Shown here piece after piece: positions 1 to 8,443 of a stretch of DNA of 64,000 bases (positions are counted from its first letter, which is position 1; each line of letters opens with the position of its first letter). The stretch is from assembly GCA_965603515.1 (NCBI GenBank), contig CBFDDH010000009.1, positions 1 to 64,000 of the forward strand. The letters are read 5' to 3'. The DNA is from JAUVZL01 sp965603515 (GTDB lineage Bacteria > Hydrothermota > Tepidihabitantia > SM23-42). The notes below the pieces were generated by a model that was not told the origin of the DNA, did no database searches, and saw nothing but the letters and a program-made list of their open reading frames with translations. The position numbers and the translations under genes are program-made.

Positions 1-866
1 CCTGATGTTTCAGGTATCTTAGCTCCGACAAAGGTGAGAACCGTGTATATGGTGTTTGATGCTTTTATTGAAATACCTTTCCTAAAGAATATCTCAGTTC
101 CTTTACCTGTATGCATATCTTGTTCAAACGAGATCACTTTTACTTTCTTTAGTCTTTTTTGATGTTTCAAAGAGATCGGGTTAAGAACCTGTGCACCTGA
201 AGATGCAATGATGCCAAGTTCAGTAGAATCAAGTGAGCGGATTTTTTTAGCGTTGTCTTGCAGTTTAGGATCCAGATTCAGAATGCCTTCAACTTCTTTT
301 ATCAAGATAAGTTCCTTTGCCTTAAGAAGCTCAGCGATTAAAAATGCCGAAATATCACTACCACCACGTCCAAGTGTAACGATCCTGCCTTTAGTATCCT
401 TAGCCACAAAACCCGGGATGATCAGCACCCTGTATTTCTTAAAAAACCCTTGGATATGATCTTTTATTTTCTTACGACTTTTAGCCAATAAAACAAAATC
501 TCTTTTTTCATTCATTTTCTCCGCTGAAAGCATTGGCCTATTTCTCAAAGATATATACAACGGCCACTCTTTCATCCATGGTAGTATTGCTTTTGCCGCA
601 GTGCCATTAAACTGAAAAGCAGCCTCAAAGAGCACGGCTGCCTGGATCTCACCAAACCCAACAAATCTTTCAAAGTTCCAGAAATCAGGTTGTGGTATCG
701 CTCCAGAAAAAATACGTACAAGCTCACTTGTCTGACCTTTAATCGCTGAGGTTACAAGACAAATCTTTTTGTCCTTTACTCTGGATATCTTCTCTGCTAT
801 CTTGAGGAAATCATCCGGTTTCTTCAGGACTGACCCACCAGTTTTGTAGACTTTAATATACTTCAT
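1..866 (-). CDS. Aspartate kinase, 3' end beyond window
   Basis: The reading frame runs from ATG at 866 off the left edge, so about 288 residues are visible. It opens MKYIKVYKTGGSVLKK, which matches the amino-acid-kinase N-terminus (K-x-GGS). It later carries GRGGSDISAF (encoded near 380) and a following EVEGILNLDPK stretch, the usual nucleotide/aspartate-binding region of aspartate kinases. It would phosphorylate aspartate at the head of the lysine/threonine/methionine pathway. It overlaps the end of lysA by 14 nt, so the two are probably translationally coupled and cotranscribed. The C-terminal ACT regulatory part is not visible, so the paralogue type (lysC or a homoserine-dehydrogenase-fused form) cannot be decided. 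Confidence 0.8.
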   Translation of the reverse strand, partial: MKYIKVYKTGGSVLKKPDDFLKIAEKISRVKDKKICLVTSAIKGQTSELVRIFSGAIPQPDFWNFERFVGFGEIQAAVLFEAAFQFNGTAAKAILPWMKEWPLYISLRNRPMLSAEKMNEKRDFVLLAKSRKKIKDHIQGFFKKYRVLIIPGFVAKDTKGRIVTLGRGGSDISAFLIAELLKAKELILIKEVEGILNLDPKLQDNAKKIRSLDSTELGIIASSGAQVLNPISLKHQKRLKKVKVISFEQDMHTGKGTEIFFRKGISIKASNTIYTVLTFVGAKIPETS

Positions 867-2055
867 TGTCTATCAAGCTTGAAAACCTCTGTTTCTTCCT
901 TATCATTCTCAGACCCTTCTTTACAATAACATATTCAGGTGGTAATAATCGACCATTATAGTTTGACGCCATGGTCCTGGTATATGCACCGCAATTATGA
1001 ATCAAAACACGGTCGCCGATTCTTAATTCAGGTAAATGATACATGCCGAACTCATCAGTATTCTCACAGAGTGGACCAGCGACCCTTGTTTTCTTCTTTC
1101 TCCCGGTTTTTTTTAGAAGCGGTTCAATATGGTGATATGCTTTATACAATGCAGGTCTTGGGTTTTCAGTCATGCCAGCATCAAGTATATAGAGCGGCAT
1201 ACTTTTTCTATTTTTAATCGAGATAACTTCGCTTATTATATAGCCGGCATTACTAATTATAAACCTACCGGGTTCAAGAAAAATTTTTACGCCATGTGCT
1301 TTAGCGAGTTTCTCATAAGCACTTATAATGGGTCTAAAATTAAGTGGTTTCTCATCTGGGTGGTAAGGTACGCCAAAACCACCGCCGAGGTTTACATATT
1401 CAACGGCAATTTGATAACTTTTTAGATATTCTATTGAATCGATTACTTTTTGTACACCTTTGACAAAAGGTGTGGAACTAAGTATCTGTGAGCCGATATG
1501 AGAATGCAAGCCGACAAATTTCGCGTATTTGAAATGCTTTATCACTTTAACGATTTCGCTAAGCTGATTTATTTCCATGCCAAACTTGCTTGACGGTGCG
1601 CCAGTCGAAAGATGCGGGTGGGTTTCTGGAAAAATACCTGGATTAATACGTACAAAAACATTTATCTTTTTACATAACCTTTTTGCACATTGTTCGAGAA
1701 CCAATGCCTGGTCAATCGCCTCAAAATTATAAAAAATCACACCTTTTCTTATCGCATACATGACATCACTCGCCTTGCGTGCAATATTATTATAGAGTAT
1801 CTGTTTAGGAGTAAACCCGGCTTTCAGACACACAAAAACCTCACCGGGTGACACTACTTCAGCACCGAGTTTCTGACTTTTTACGATATCAAGAATATGT
1901 AATGCGGTATTTGCCTTTGCCGCAAAGAAAATCTCTGCCCGACATTTCTTGAAGTTACTCAAAAGAGTTTTCGTATTCTTCTCAATTACCGTACGATCAT
2001 AGAGATAGAATGGTGTTTCTAGATTCTTTAGTCTATTTATAATTCTCTGCTGCAC
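853..2055 (-). CDS. lysA: Diaminopimelate decarboxylase
   Basis: This is a fold-type III PLP enzyme making L-lysine from meso-diaminopimelate. Visible landmarks are FFAAKAN (PLP lysine), HSHIGSQI, the phosphate-binding GGGFGVPY, EPGRFI, and GPLCENTDEFG with the active-site Cys of the partner subunit. Length is about 400 aa, normal for the family. An open frame reaches a TTG at 2091, but that TTG is the first base of a TTGACA -35 box whose -10 (TATACT) is at 2069-2064. The in-frame GTG at 2055 lies at the expected transcript start and is preferred. No Shine-Dalgarno is seen. It is followed immediately by the aspartate kinase gene. Confidence 0.92.
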   Translation of the reverse strand: MQQRIINRLKNLETPFYLYDRTVIEKNTKTLLSNFKKCRAEIFFAAKANTALHILDIVKSQKLGAEVVSPGEVFVCLKAGFTPKQILYNNIARKASDVMYAIRKGVIFYNFEAIDQALVLEQCAKRLCKKINVFVRINPGIFPETHPHLSTGAPSSKFGMEINQLSEIVKVIKHFKYAKFVGLHSHIGSQILSSTPFVKGVQKVIDSIEYLKSYQIAVEYVNLGGGFGVPYHPDEKPLNFRPIISAYEKLAKAHGVKIFLEPGRFIISNAGYIISEVISIKNRKSMPLYILDAGMTENPRPALYKAYHHIEPLLKKTGRKKKTRVAGPLCENTDEFGMYHLPELRIGDRVLIHNCGAYTRTMASNYNGRLLPPEYVIVKKGLRMIRKKQRFSSLIDNEVY

Positions 2056-2063
2056 AGTCTTCG

Positions 2064-2091
2064 AGTATAATTGAATCTTTAGTCTTGTCAA
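2064..2091 (-). promoter_or_regulatory. lysA promoter
   Basis: -35 TTGACA at 2091-2086, a 16-bp spacer, and -10 TATACT at 2069-2064. The GTG start lies 8 nt after the -10, so the mRNA should be leaderless or nearly so. Confidence 0.65.
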
Positions 2092-2113
2092 GGCAATGGC
2101 GAAATTATTATGA

Positions 2114-2143
2114 GAGAGCGATGAATACTTTTTCAGAACTCTT
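2114..2143. repeat. 30-nt palindromic element, copy A
   Basis: This 30-nt sequence begins GAGAGCGATGA and ends CAGAACTCTT. It aligns without gaps to 12476-12505 (27 of 30 identical by eye) and to 48661-48690. The outer arms are complementary. It sits between the stop of the HhH outer-membrane gene and the lysA promoter. Confidence 0.6.
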
Positions 2144-2145
2144 GA

Positions 2146-3876
2146 TTACAATCTGAAATCGAGCTGTGCACCAACTTGCTGCTGCCTGAGTGTATCCCGT
2201 TTAATAGTTGAATACTTACCGGTTAGCTTCAAAAAATCTACCGGCTTAAAGGATAAATACAAGAATCCACAATCGCCTTGGTAATAAAGCATGCGGTTGG
2301 TTACAATACCGGGTAAATCTAATTCATAAACAAAAAGCCTTGAAGCATATGAATCTGTCTTGAATAAACCATATCTTGCACGCAAACGCATCTTGCCGAT
2401 CTCAATACCCATTTCAAGACCACCGAATATTCCCTTTTCAATAGTATCTGGTTCAAAGACATATTTTTCTTCAAGTCTCAAATCGAAAAACAGGTGTTTC
2501 ATCGGTTTTAGGCGGATGAATACCCTTGAACCAGATAAATCGATCGTTTGTGATGTATATCTGCAGCGCGCCTGAAATTTCGCATGGAGTACACCGAGAC
2601 TCTTTTCGACATTTACCCGCAGGCCATACTTGACAGTATCCTCATCGAGTTTAGAATCAAGGGTGAGGGCGATTCCGAAATCCAGGTACCTAGAATGATT
2701 AGTAATGTTTAGAACGCCACCGTAATAATTATCATCAGCTTCAACGCCTTTGGGTGAATAGAATCCGGCTGGAAAATACTTGCCGGCAAGTTCTATGTCA
2801 AAATGCGGAACAAAACCAATGCAACCAAATAGCCCACCTATTCGATCTTTATAAGTACGGGCGACCTCGGAGAAAAGTACAAGCGCGTCACTATAGTATT
2901 TCATACCAATGCTGGTGATCCAAAATGTCTCGCCGTAGAAATCAGTCATTGAATCAGAACAAACAAATGCTGGGTTGTAAGAACATAAATATGTTCGGTT
3001 GGCTATAAGTACATCACTGAACCTGTACTGCAGATCATATCCTAATATCTCTTCATTGATTCTATCTTTCCGGGCCAAAGAAGCCGAGTCTGTATGCTCA
3101 CCTGATACGTCAAATGAACGCCCATAGCCAGACGAATCAACACGACCGTCAAGCTTCTGATTTGAATAAAAAATGGTGAAATTCATGAAAAGGGAATCGC
3201 TTAAGGCAGCGCCGAAAAAGCCACTGTTTTCCAGTACTGAAGTAAATGGTAGTATACCACGTTCTTTAACCAATATTCGAAAATCCGCAGTACTAAAAAA
3301 TGAACCAAGCGGTGATAAAACTATACCTGAACCGATATCTAAATTGTATTTTCCAAAGGCATAAATTCGATGGTCATCTTTATAGATTATCCCTGAAGCC
3401 CAGTAATCAAACAAAGAATTTTCATACGGATCTCTTTCATTTACAAAATAAACATTATATTCACCAAGAATACACTGCGACTTAGTAAAATACTCAGTCG
3501 AACCTGGTTGCGCGGGTATTACTGTCTTCGCCCGCAATCTCGTTGTTAGCTTGTCTATTTTGAACGGTTTAGATTTAACCGTAATAAAAGGTCTTATTTG
3601 TTCAAGATGGAAGTGGTCAAACCCGGGGATCTTTAGCAAATCACGTGCTGAATCAAAATAACCGTATTTTTTCCGATGATCAATGATCTTCATACAATCT
3701 GTCATTGAAAGATAAGGGATCCCGATGAGTTCATCAAAACTTGCCGAATTCAAATTAACCGGGTTATCACGCAATATCTCTAAGTCCCTTAGCAAAATTT
3801 CGTAATCCCTTCCTTCATCAGTCTCAAAGATATCAGCATCAATGTAGAGAATAGACAGAAGAAAAAAGATAATCAT
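2146..3876 (-). CDS. Helix-hairpin-helix outer-membrane-type protein
   Basis: A signal-like N-terminus (MIIFFLLSILYIDADIF) is followed at about residues 40-100 by a ComEA-type double helix-hairpin-helix (NLNSASFDELIGIPYL, then LLKIPGFDHFHLEQI). The remaining ~450 residues are rich in alternating aromatic/polar strands typical of an outer-membrane beta-barrel (for example LSFKPVDFLKLTGKYS near the end). This architecture occurs in Bacteroidota/FCB genomes; its function is not established and a DNA-uptake role is only a guess. The ATG at 3876 overlaps the preceding stop as ATGA and is preferred over the in-frame TTG at 3882. It is the last gene of the NfeD-led operon. Confidence 0.6.
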   Translation of the reverse strand: MIIFFLLSILYIDADIFETDEGRDYEILLRDLEILRDNPVNLNSASFDELIGIPYLSMTDCMKIIDHRKKYGYFDSARDLLKIPGFDHFHLEQIRPFITVKSKPFKIDKLTTRLRAKTVIPAQPGSTEYFTKSQCILGEYNVYFVNERDPYENSLFDYWASGIIYKDDHRIYAFGKYNLDIGSGIVLSPLGSFFSTADFRILVKERGILPFTSVLENSGFFGAALSDSLFMNFTIFYSNQKLDGRVDSSGYGRSFDVSGEHTDSASLARKDRINEEILGYDLQYRFSDVLIANRTYLCSYNPAFVCSDSMTDFYGETFWITSIGMKYYSDALVLFSEVARTYKDRIGGLFGCIGFVPHFDIELAGKYFPAGFYSPKGVEADDNYYGGVLNITNHSRYLDFGIALTLDSKLDEDTVKYGLRVNVEKSLGVLHAKFQARCRYTSQTIDLSGSRVFIRLKPMKHLFFDLRLEEKYVFEPDTIEKGIFGGLEMGIEIGKMRLRARYGLFKTDSYASRLFVYELDLPGIVTNRMLYYQGDCGFLYLSFKPVDFLKLTGKYSTIKRDTLRQQQVGAQLDFRL

Positions 3877-4589
3877 CGACAAAACCGGATATCGAATGTG
3901 TGGGAAAGACCAAGATACTGCTGATTGCTACCTGAATAGCAAAAGATGAAATCACCAACATTCAATTCCATGATGTATTCGAGATAAACAGGATCTGTAT
4001 TAACGCCCGCACCAACACGGATCATCTTATACGGAGAGAAAGCAACACCAAAATTGAAAAAAGGCAAGTCTTTCTCCATGCTGCGGACTGCAAAAGCAAC
4101 ATCGAGTTTGTGCTCTGTCTGGTAATCAAACCTCACAGAATAAGTGAGTGGTAAATAATCAACATTCGAGAAGCGTGGTATGTTCAAATTATTTAACCAG
4201 CCACTGATCTTCATAGGTCGAGTTTGAAAAATACTGCCAATGCATAAAGAATAAGCAAATCGGTTGAAATTATCCTGCACCCAATTATTAAACAAACCGA
4301 CGCTAAACCCAACTGTCCAGACTTTTCGTAGCGCAAAACAACCTCCTAGCTTAAGCATATTCTCCCGGTATAGATCACAACCAAAACTTTGCGCGCTCAA
4401 ACGATATGATCGGATCGTCGAATACACATAATAGGTACGCAACTCGGGCAACCCGAACCTCGACCCGGTTCCCATGACAAGCTGAAAACCTTCACGAGTC
4501 TCCAATGCCGGATTCGAATACTCCTCAAAAAATAGATTCTGAGGAAAGAGCGTTGTTTCAAACGCACTGATCAGTAATATAATAACCAC
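3873..4589 (-). CDS. Outer-membrane beta-barrel-like protein
   Basis: 238 residues opening with a hydrophobic signal-like segment (VIILLISAFETTLFPQ). A NPALETREGF segment near the mature N-terminus recalls the NPA motif of PorV/PorQ-like barrels. The rest is amphipathic beta-strand sequence with many aromatic residues and ends HTFDIRFCR, consistent with a barrel-terminal strand. There is no recognisable catalytic motif. The GTG start is 42 nt from the NfeD stop, and the gene overlaps the next by 4 nt (ATGA), so the three form one transcription unit. A partnership with the downstream HhH barrel is inference. Confidence 0.5.
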   Translation of the reverse strand: MVIILLISAFETTLFPQNLFFEEYSNPALETREGFQLVMGTGSRFGLPELRTYYVYSTIRSYRLSAQSFGCDLYRENMLKLGGCFALRKVWTVGFSVGLFNNWVQDNFNRFAYSLCIGSIFQTRPMKISGWLNNLNIPRFSNVDYLPLTYSVRFDYQTEHKLDVAFAVRSMEKDLPFFNFGVAFSPYKMIRVGAGVNTDPVYLEYIMELNVGDFIFCYSGSNQQYLGLSHTFDIRFCR

Positions 4590-4630
4590 GTTTTTTTGTT
4601 TGTTCCAAATTTTTTCGAAATCTTATACTA

Positions 4631-5878
4631 TTAAGCTTTTTCCACCTTTACAATCATGTTTTCGCTACTCACAATACTTACGCTACTTCCTTTTTTAATA
4701 GTTACATCACTTACTGCATTCCAATATTCGCCATGCACAAATATCGTCCCTCCTGAAACAGTAATATCTGTCTTTGCCTCCCCGATTTTACCAATAAATC
4801 CTTCTTTGCCAGTTGCCTTCTTGGTAAATTGAGCACGGATACCCATGCTCGCAATGAAGATAAAAAATGCTGCAATAATAACAACCGCTATCACAATAAC
4901 CTCCCATGATAATCTCAAAAACGCTACATCACTCTCAAATAAAATCAACGAACCAGATACCAGAGAAATTATGCCACCAATCGTTAAAATACCGTTCGAG
5001 GTGATGTAAATTTCTAGAATGAACAAAAACGCCGACAGCACTATCAGTGCAACACCAGCATAATTCACTGGCAGAAGTTGAAGTGCATAAAACCCGAAGA
5101 TAATACATATACCACCAACCACACCGGGGAAAATCGCACCCGGATTCTGTAATTCAAAGAAAAGTCCATAAACACCTAAGAGCAATAATATATAGGCAAT
5201 CGTAGGGTTCGTTAGTAACAATAATAATCTTTCCTTGAATGTCATTGGGATACTCTGCACTGGCTTTGATTCAGTATTCAGCACAATCTCTTCACCATCG
5301 ATCTGCACAACACGACCGTGCAGTTTCAGAATCAAGTCGTCAATATTATCAGCAATTATATCACAGACTCTTTTTCTTAATGCTGTTTCTGCATCAATAG
5401 AAGCACTTTCGCGAACTGCTTTTTCTGCCCAAGCTATATTCCTACCTTTTTCTTTAGCGATTGCTTTAAGATAGGCCACTGCATCGTTAGTCACTTTACT
5501 GATCATCACACTGTCAAGTTTTTCACCGCCCATACTTACCGGGTGTGCGGCACCAACATTTGTCCCAGGAGCCATAGCGGCAACATGACTGGCGTACAAA
5601 ATAAATACACCGGCCGACGCTGCGCGCGCTCCTTTGGGTGCGACATATACCACGACAGGGATTTTTGCATTAAGGATCTTTTTAGTAATTGCTCGCATCG
5701 AAGCATCCAAACCACCCGGCGTATCAAGTTTCATGATCAAGCAGACTGCGTCTTCTCGTTCGGCAACTGTAATTGCGCGCACGAAATATGAACTACTCGC
5801 CGGACTTATCACACCTTCAATTTCGCCCACCAGTATACTATTCACACCAATCAGAAAGAACACTATCGATACAAACAT
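4631..5878 (-). CDS. NfeD-family membrane-bound ClpP-class serine protease
   Basis: 415 aa with the standard long-NfeD layout. After an N-terminal signal/TM comes a ClpP-class domain with LDTPGG, the catalytic serine in GARAASAG and a candidate catalytic lysine in VAYLKAIAKEKGR. Four or five transmembrane helices follow (about 225-340), and a C-terminal OB-fold NfeD domain (KATGKEGFIGKIGEAKTDI onward). Family members cleave hydrophobic C-termini of membrane proteins such as stomatin partners; no stomatin gene is adjacent here. The start is the ATG 5 nt after a -10 box, giving a leaderless mRNA. It heads a three-gene operon with two outer-membrane proteins. Confidence 0.88.
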   Translation of the reverse strand: MFVSIVFFLIGVNSILVGEIEGVISPASSSYFVRAITVAEREDAVCLIMKLDTPGGLDASMRAITKKILNAKIPVVVYVAPKGARAASAGVFILYASHVAAMAPGTNVGAAHPVSMGGEKLDSVMISKVTNDAVAYLKAIAKEKGRNIAWAEKAVRESASIDAETALRKRVCDIIADNIDDLILKLHGRVVQIDGEEIVLNTESKPVQSIPMTFKERLLLLLTNPTIAYILLLLGVYGLFFELQNPGAIFPGVVGGICIIFGFYALQLLPVNYAGVALIVLSAFLFILEIYITSNGILTIGGIISLVSGSLILFESDVAFLRLSWEVIVIAVVIIAAFFIFIASMGIRAQFTKKATGKEGFIGKIGEAKTDITVSGGTIFVHGEYWNAVSDVTIKKGSSVSIVSSENMIVKVEKA

Positions 5879-5883
5879 AAAAA

Positions 5884-5911
5884 ATCATAACCAGATTCAA
5901 CAACAAGTCAA
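5884..5911 (-). promoter_or_regulatory. nfeD-like promoter (leaderless)
   Basis: -35 TTGACT at 5911-5906, 16-bp spacer, -10 TATGAT at 5889-5884, then 5 nt to the ATG at 5878. No Shine-Dalgarno is possible. Confidence 0.7.
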
Positions 5912-5980
5912 TAGTTACGGTTTTTTTAATAAATAATTCGCAAAAACAAATTATTTTTTCGTTGTAGTAAAAATTAACTC

Positions 5981-6008
5981 TTGACAAAATTTTAATTATG
6001 ATTATAAT
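5981..6008 (+). promoter_or_regulatory. Promoter of the lysine-repeat gene
   Basis: -35 TTGACA at 5981-5986, 16-bp spacer, -10 TATAAT at 6003-6008. The short leader carries an AAAAGGAGG Shine-Dalgarno before the ATG at 6031. Confidence 0.8.
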
Positions 6009-6030
6009 ATGCTATAAAAAGGAGGCAATA

Positions 6031-6195
6031 ATGCCGAAGAGCGGTTCAAGGAAGAAAAAAACTAAAGCAAAGAAGAAAGTAACAAAGAAGAAGAAAGTAA
6101 CAAAGAAAAAGAAAGTAACAAAGAAAAAGAAAGTAACAAAGAAAAAGAAACCAGCAAAGAAAAAGAAAGTAACAAAGAAAAAGAAAAAGAAATAA
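6031..6195 (+). CDS. Lysine-rich hexapeptide-repeat protein
   Basis: 54 residues. After MPKSGSRKKKTKAKKK the protein is built from VTKKKK hexapeptides (four, then PAKKKK, then VTKKKK) and a lysine tail. The composition is like histone-H1-type or AlgP/Hc1-type tails and would bind nucleic acid electrostatically; that role is inference. The ATG at 6031 is chosen because AAAAGGAGG precedes it at good spacing. The upstream in-frame ATG at 5998 lies inside the promoter. A consensus promoter and a strong terminator bracket the gene as a single-gene unit, which supports real expression despite low complexity. Confidence 0.7.
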   Translation: MPKSGSRKKKTKAKKKVTKKKKVTKKKKVTKKKKVTKKKKPAKKKKVTKKKKKK

Positions 6196-6214
6196 TTCAT
6201 AGTCGAAGCAGATT

Positions 6215-6250
6215 GAAGAAGGGGGAGTTTACTCTCCCTTCTTTGTTTTT
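6215..6250 (+). terminator. Intrinsic terminator after the lysine-repeat gene
   Basis: A 10-bp stem (6218-6227 with 6232-6241, one G-U pair) and TTTA loop are followed by TTTGTTTTT. Confidence 0.85.
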
Positions 6251-6262
6251 CATCCTGTCCCA

Positions 6263-6290
6263 TTGACAAAATGCTCGAGGTTTGTATAAT
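6263..6290 (+). promoter_or_regulatory. Promoter of the HepT-like/pilD unit (leaderless)
   Basis: -35 TTGACA at 6263-6268, 16-bp spacer, -10 TATAAT at 6285-6290, 5 nt to the ATG at 6296. Confidence 0.8.
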
Positions 6291-6295
6291 TTAGC

Positions 6296-6718
6296 ATGGA
6301 TTATCCGACATTTACCACGTTGTATAAGAACCTTAAGAATAATATTGAAGAAATCACAAAAATCATCAAAACACCGGAACAACTGAAAACGCCGGCGGGC
6401 CGAAAAATTCTTGAAAGACTAAAATATCTCTTCTACAGTCTAACAAAATCAACGGTTGACATAGGACATAGTATCATCCTGGAAAATGACTACCGGGATC
6501 CATTGAATAGAACCGACATCTTCATAAGCCTGGCAGAACGAGACATTATTTTACCATCCGCTGTACGGGGTGTTAAGAAAGCAACGTTAGTACTCCCCAG
6601 ATTGAACGACTATTCGGTTTCTGAATTACTCGATATAGTCACAAATAGCCTCAGTGATATACACAAATGTCTCGATTCATTTGAAGTGTACTTCAGCCTT
6701 AAAGACAAAAAGTTTTGA
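6296..6718 (+). CDS. HepT/DUF86-like helical protein with degenerate active site
   Basis: 140 residues, all helical in appearance. The middle and C-terminus follow the HepT/DUF86 pattern: LERLKYLFYSLTKSTVDIGH, an acidic bridging segment, LAERDIILPSAVRGVKKA, then LNDYSVSELLDIV and a final helix. HepT RNase toxins carry an R-x(4-6)-H-x-Y motif; the aligned stretch here is TLVLPRLNDYS, with the His replaced by Asn and no Arg at the usual place. No MntA-type nucleotidyltransferase antitoxin is adjacent. It is therefore probably not an active toxin. It begins a leaderless transcript and overlaps the prepilin peptidase start (TTGA). Confidence 0.55.
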   Translation: MDYPTFTTLYKNLKNNIEEITKIIKTPEQLKTPAGRKILERLKYLFYSLTKSTVDIGHSIILENDYRDPLNRTDIFISLAERDIILPSAVRGVKKATLVLPRLNDYSVSELLDIVTNSLSDIHKCLDSFEVYFSLKDKKF

Positions 6719-7485
6719 AGTTAATACTCTGTATCTTCTCTTTCCTTTTTGGTGCAGCTATAGGGAGCTTTTTGAATGTCTTGATCTACCGGATGCCCAT
6801 CGGTAGATCAATTGTCAAACCAGGCTCATTTTGTCCTCAATGCAAAAAGCCTATCAAATGGTACGAAAATATCCCGATCGTAAGTTTTCTGTTATTGAAA
6901 GGGAAGTGTTCTGGATGTAAGAAGCCAATATCTATTCACTACCCGCTTGTTGAGTTACTCACTGGTTTAATTTTCCTTGTGCTATTTCTTAAGTTTAATA
7001 TCGGTATGGAGTTCTTCTTCTATTTATTCTTCTTCTGTTCACTTATCGTCATATCAGGGATTGATTTCTTACGCCAAGATATCTTTGATATTACCGTAAT
7101 ACCAGGAATATTCATTGGATTGATCTTTCAATTATTGAATGGTAATATCAAAGTAGCTTTGATTGGTTTATTTTTTGGTGGCGGTTTGATACTTTTAATT
7201 CGAGTCATTGGCAAACTGGTATACAAAAAAGAAGTTATGGGACTCGGCGATGTTTATCTGACAGCAATGATCGGTGTCTTTGTAGGTTTTCCATTTATCC
7301 TCGTGACGATATTTTGCGCCGCGCTAACTGGATCGGTCATGGGCATACTCTATATCGTTTCAACAAAACAAGGTCGAGAAAGTCCAATACCATTTGGTCC
7401 ATTTTTGAGTATCGGTGGCGCCGTTGTTATCCTCTTCCATAACCAAGTCATCGAGACGTTTGCACTCTTAGGAGTGTTTCTATAA
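6715..7485 (+). CDS. pilD: Prepilin peptidase (A24 family)
   Basis: 256-aa polytopic membrane aspartyl protease that removes class III signal peptides from prepilins and N-methylates the new N-terminus. The N-terminal methyltransferase-type domain has the zinc-binding pairs C40-x2-C43 and C65-x2-C68 and the hallmark GSFLNVLIYRMP. The catalytic aspartates are D117 (SGIDFLRQD) and D179 (MGLGDVYL). The start is a TTG overlapping the upstream stop, so it is translationally coupled to the HepT-like gene. No pilin or secretion genes lie in this window, so its substrates are encoded elsewhere. Confidence 0.92.
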   Translation: MKLILCIFSFLFGAAIGSFLNVLIYRMPIGRSIVKPGSFCPQCKKPIKWYENIPIVSFLLLKGKCSGCKKPISIHYPLVELLTGLIFLVLFLKFNIGMEFFFYLFFFCSLIVISGIDFLRQDIFDITVIPGIFIGLIFQLLNGNIKVALIGLFFGGGLILLIRVIGKLVYKKEVMGLGDVYLTAMIGVFVGFPFILVTIFCAALTGSVMGILYIVSTKQGRESPIPFGPFLSIGGAVVILFHNQVIETFALLGVFL

Positions 7486-7525
7486 AGACGGTCATCTGTT
7501 CTGCCAGCACGCATAACTACCAAAG

Positions 7526-8443
7526 ATGAAAATCCTCACAATAATCGGACCAACTGCTGTAGGTAAAACGAATATATGTATTAAGATCGCTCGAAAAATC
7601 TCTGGTGAAATAATATCGGCTGACTCACGGCAGATATACAAATATCTTAACATCGGTACAGCAAAACCGACATCAGAACAAAAACAGACGGCTACGTTTC
7701 ACTTAATTGATTTTGTTGATCCCAATAATAATTACTCATGCGGCCAATTCGCGCGTGATGCCGAAGCAAAAATCGAAGAAATCATGAAACGGGGCAAAGT
7801 GCCGATCATCTGTGGCGGTACTGGTTTGTATATCAAGGCCCTTTTTCATCCGCTCCATGCACTGCCGGAATCAAAGCATGAGATAAAGAAGAAGTTCCAG
7901 AATTCCCTGAAAAAATTCGGTGTTGATCATCTCTATAAGAAACTATTATTGATTGATCCGGAATTAGCAAAAAGGATCACACCGAAGGATAAACAGCGTA
8001 TCATGCGTGGCTTGGAAGTATATGAAATGACTGGTACACCACTGAGTTTACTACTCAAAACAGAGAGAAAAAAAGCCAAGTACGTACCCTGCTATATTGG
8101 TCTAAACCTTCCCCGGCGTGAATTGTACCGGAGAATCAATGAACGCTTTGCCGCAATGATAAAACAAGGCTTGGTCAATGAAGTAAAAATGCTCTTGAGA
8201 AGAGGATTTGATCCTGCAGCAAGCGCGATGCGTACAATAGGTTATAAAGAGATTATTGAATATTTGCAGGGCCATATATCCCTCGAGGAAACGATCGAAA
8301 AAGTAAAAAGACGGACTCGGAATTTTGCTAAACGTCAACTGACGTGGTTCAATAAAATCCCTGGCTTACAGTGGTTTGACCCAGAAGACCCTGACATTGT
8401 TAAATATATTATTAACCAGCGGAGAAGAGCTACGTTAAACTAA
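7526..8443 (+). CDS. miaA: tRNA dimethylallyltransferase
   Basis: 305 aa, standard length. It transfers the dimethylallyl group to A37 of tRNAs reading UNN codons. It shows the P-loop GPTAVGKT at 8-15, the substrate loop SADSRQIYKYLNIGTAKPT, and the conserved GGTGLYIKAL and RTIGYKE motifs. It lies 40 nt after pilD in the same direction with no promoter seen between them, so it is probably in the same unit. Its 3' end overlaps the convergent AbiEii gene by 9 nt. Confidence 0.95.
   Translation: MKILTIIGPTAVGKTNICIKIARKISGEIISADSRQIYKYLNIGTAKPTSEQKQTATFHLIDFVDPNNNYSCGQFARDAEAKIEEIMKRGKVPIICGGTGLYIKALFHPLHALPESKHEIKKKFQNSLKKFGVDHLYKKLLLIDPELAKRITPKDKQRIMRGLEVYEMTGTPLSLLLKTERKKAKYVPCYIGLNLPRRELYRRINERFAAMIKQGLVNEVKMLLRRGFDPAASAMRTIGYKEIIEYLQGHISLEETIEKVKRRTRNFAKRQLTWFNKIPGLQWFDPEDPDIVKYIINQRRRATLN

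Noticed and set aside
6031..6195. CRISPR-like short tandem repeats
   Set aside because: The 18-nt periodicity is coding (VTKKKK), with no spacers and no cas genes; no CRISPR array is visible in the window.
6012..6269. Phe-rich antisense frame opposite the lysine-repeat gene
   Set aside because: Poly-Phe is the reverse complement of Lys codons and carries no independent start signals.
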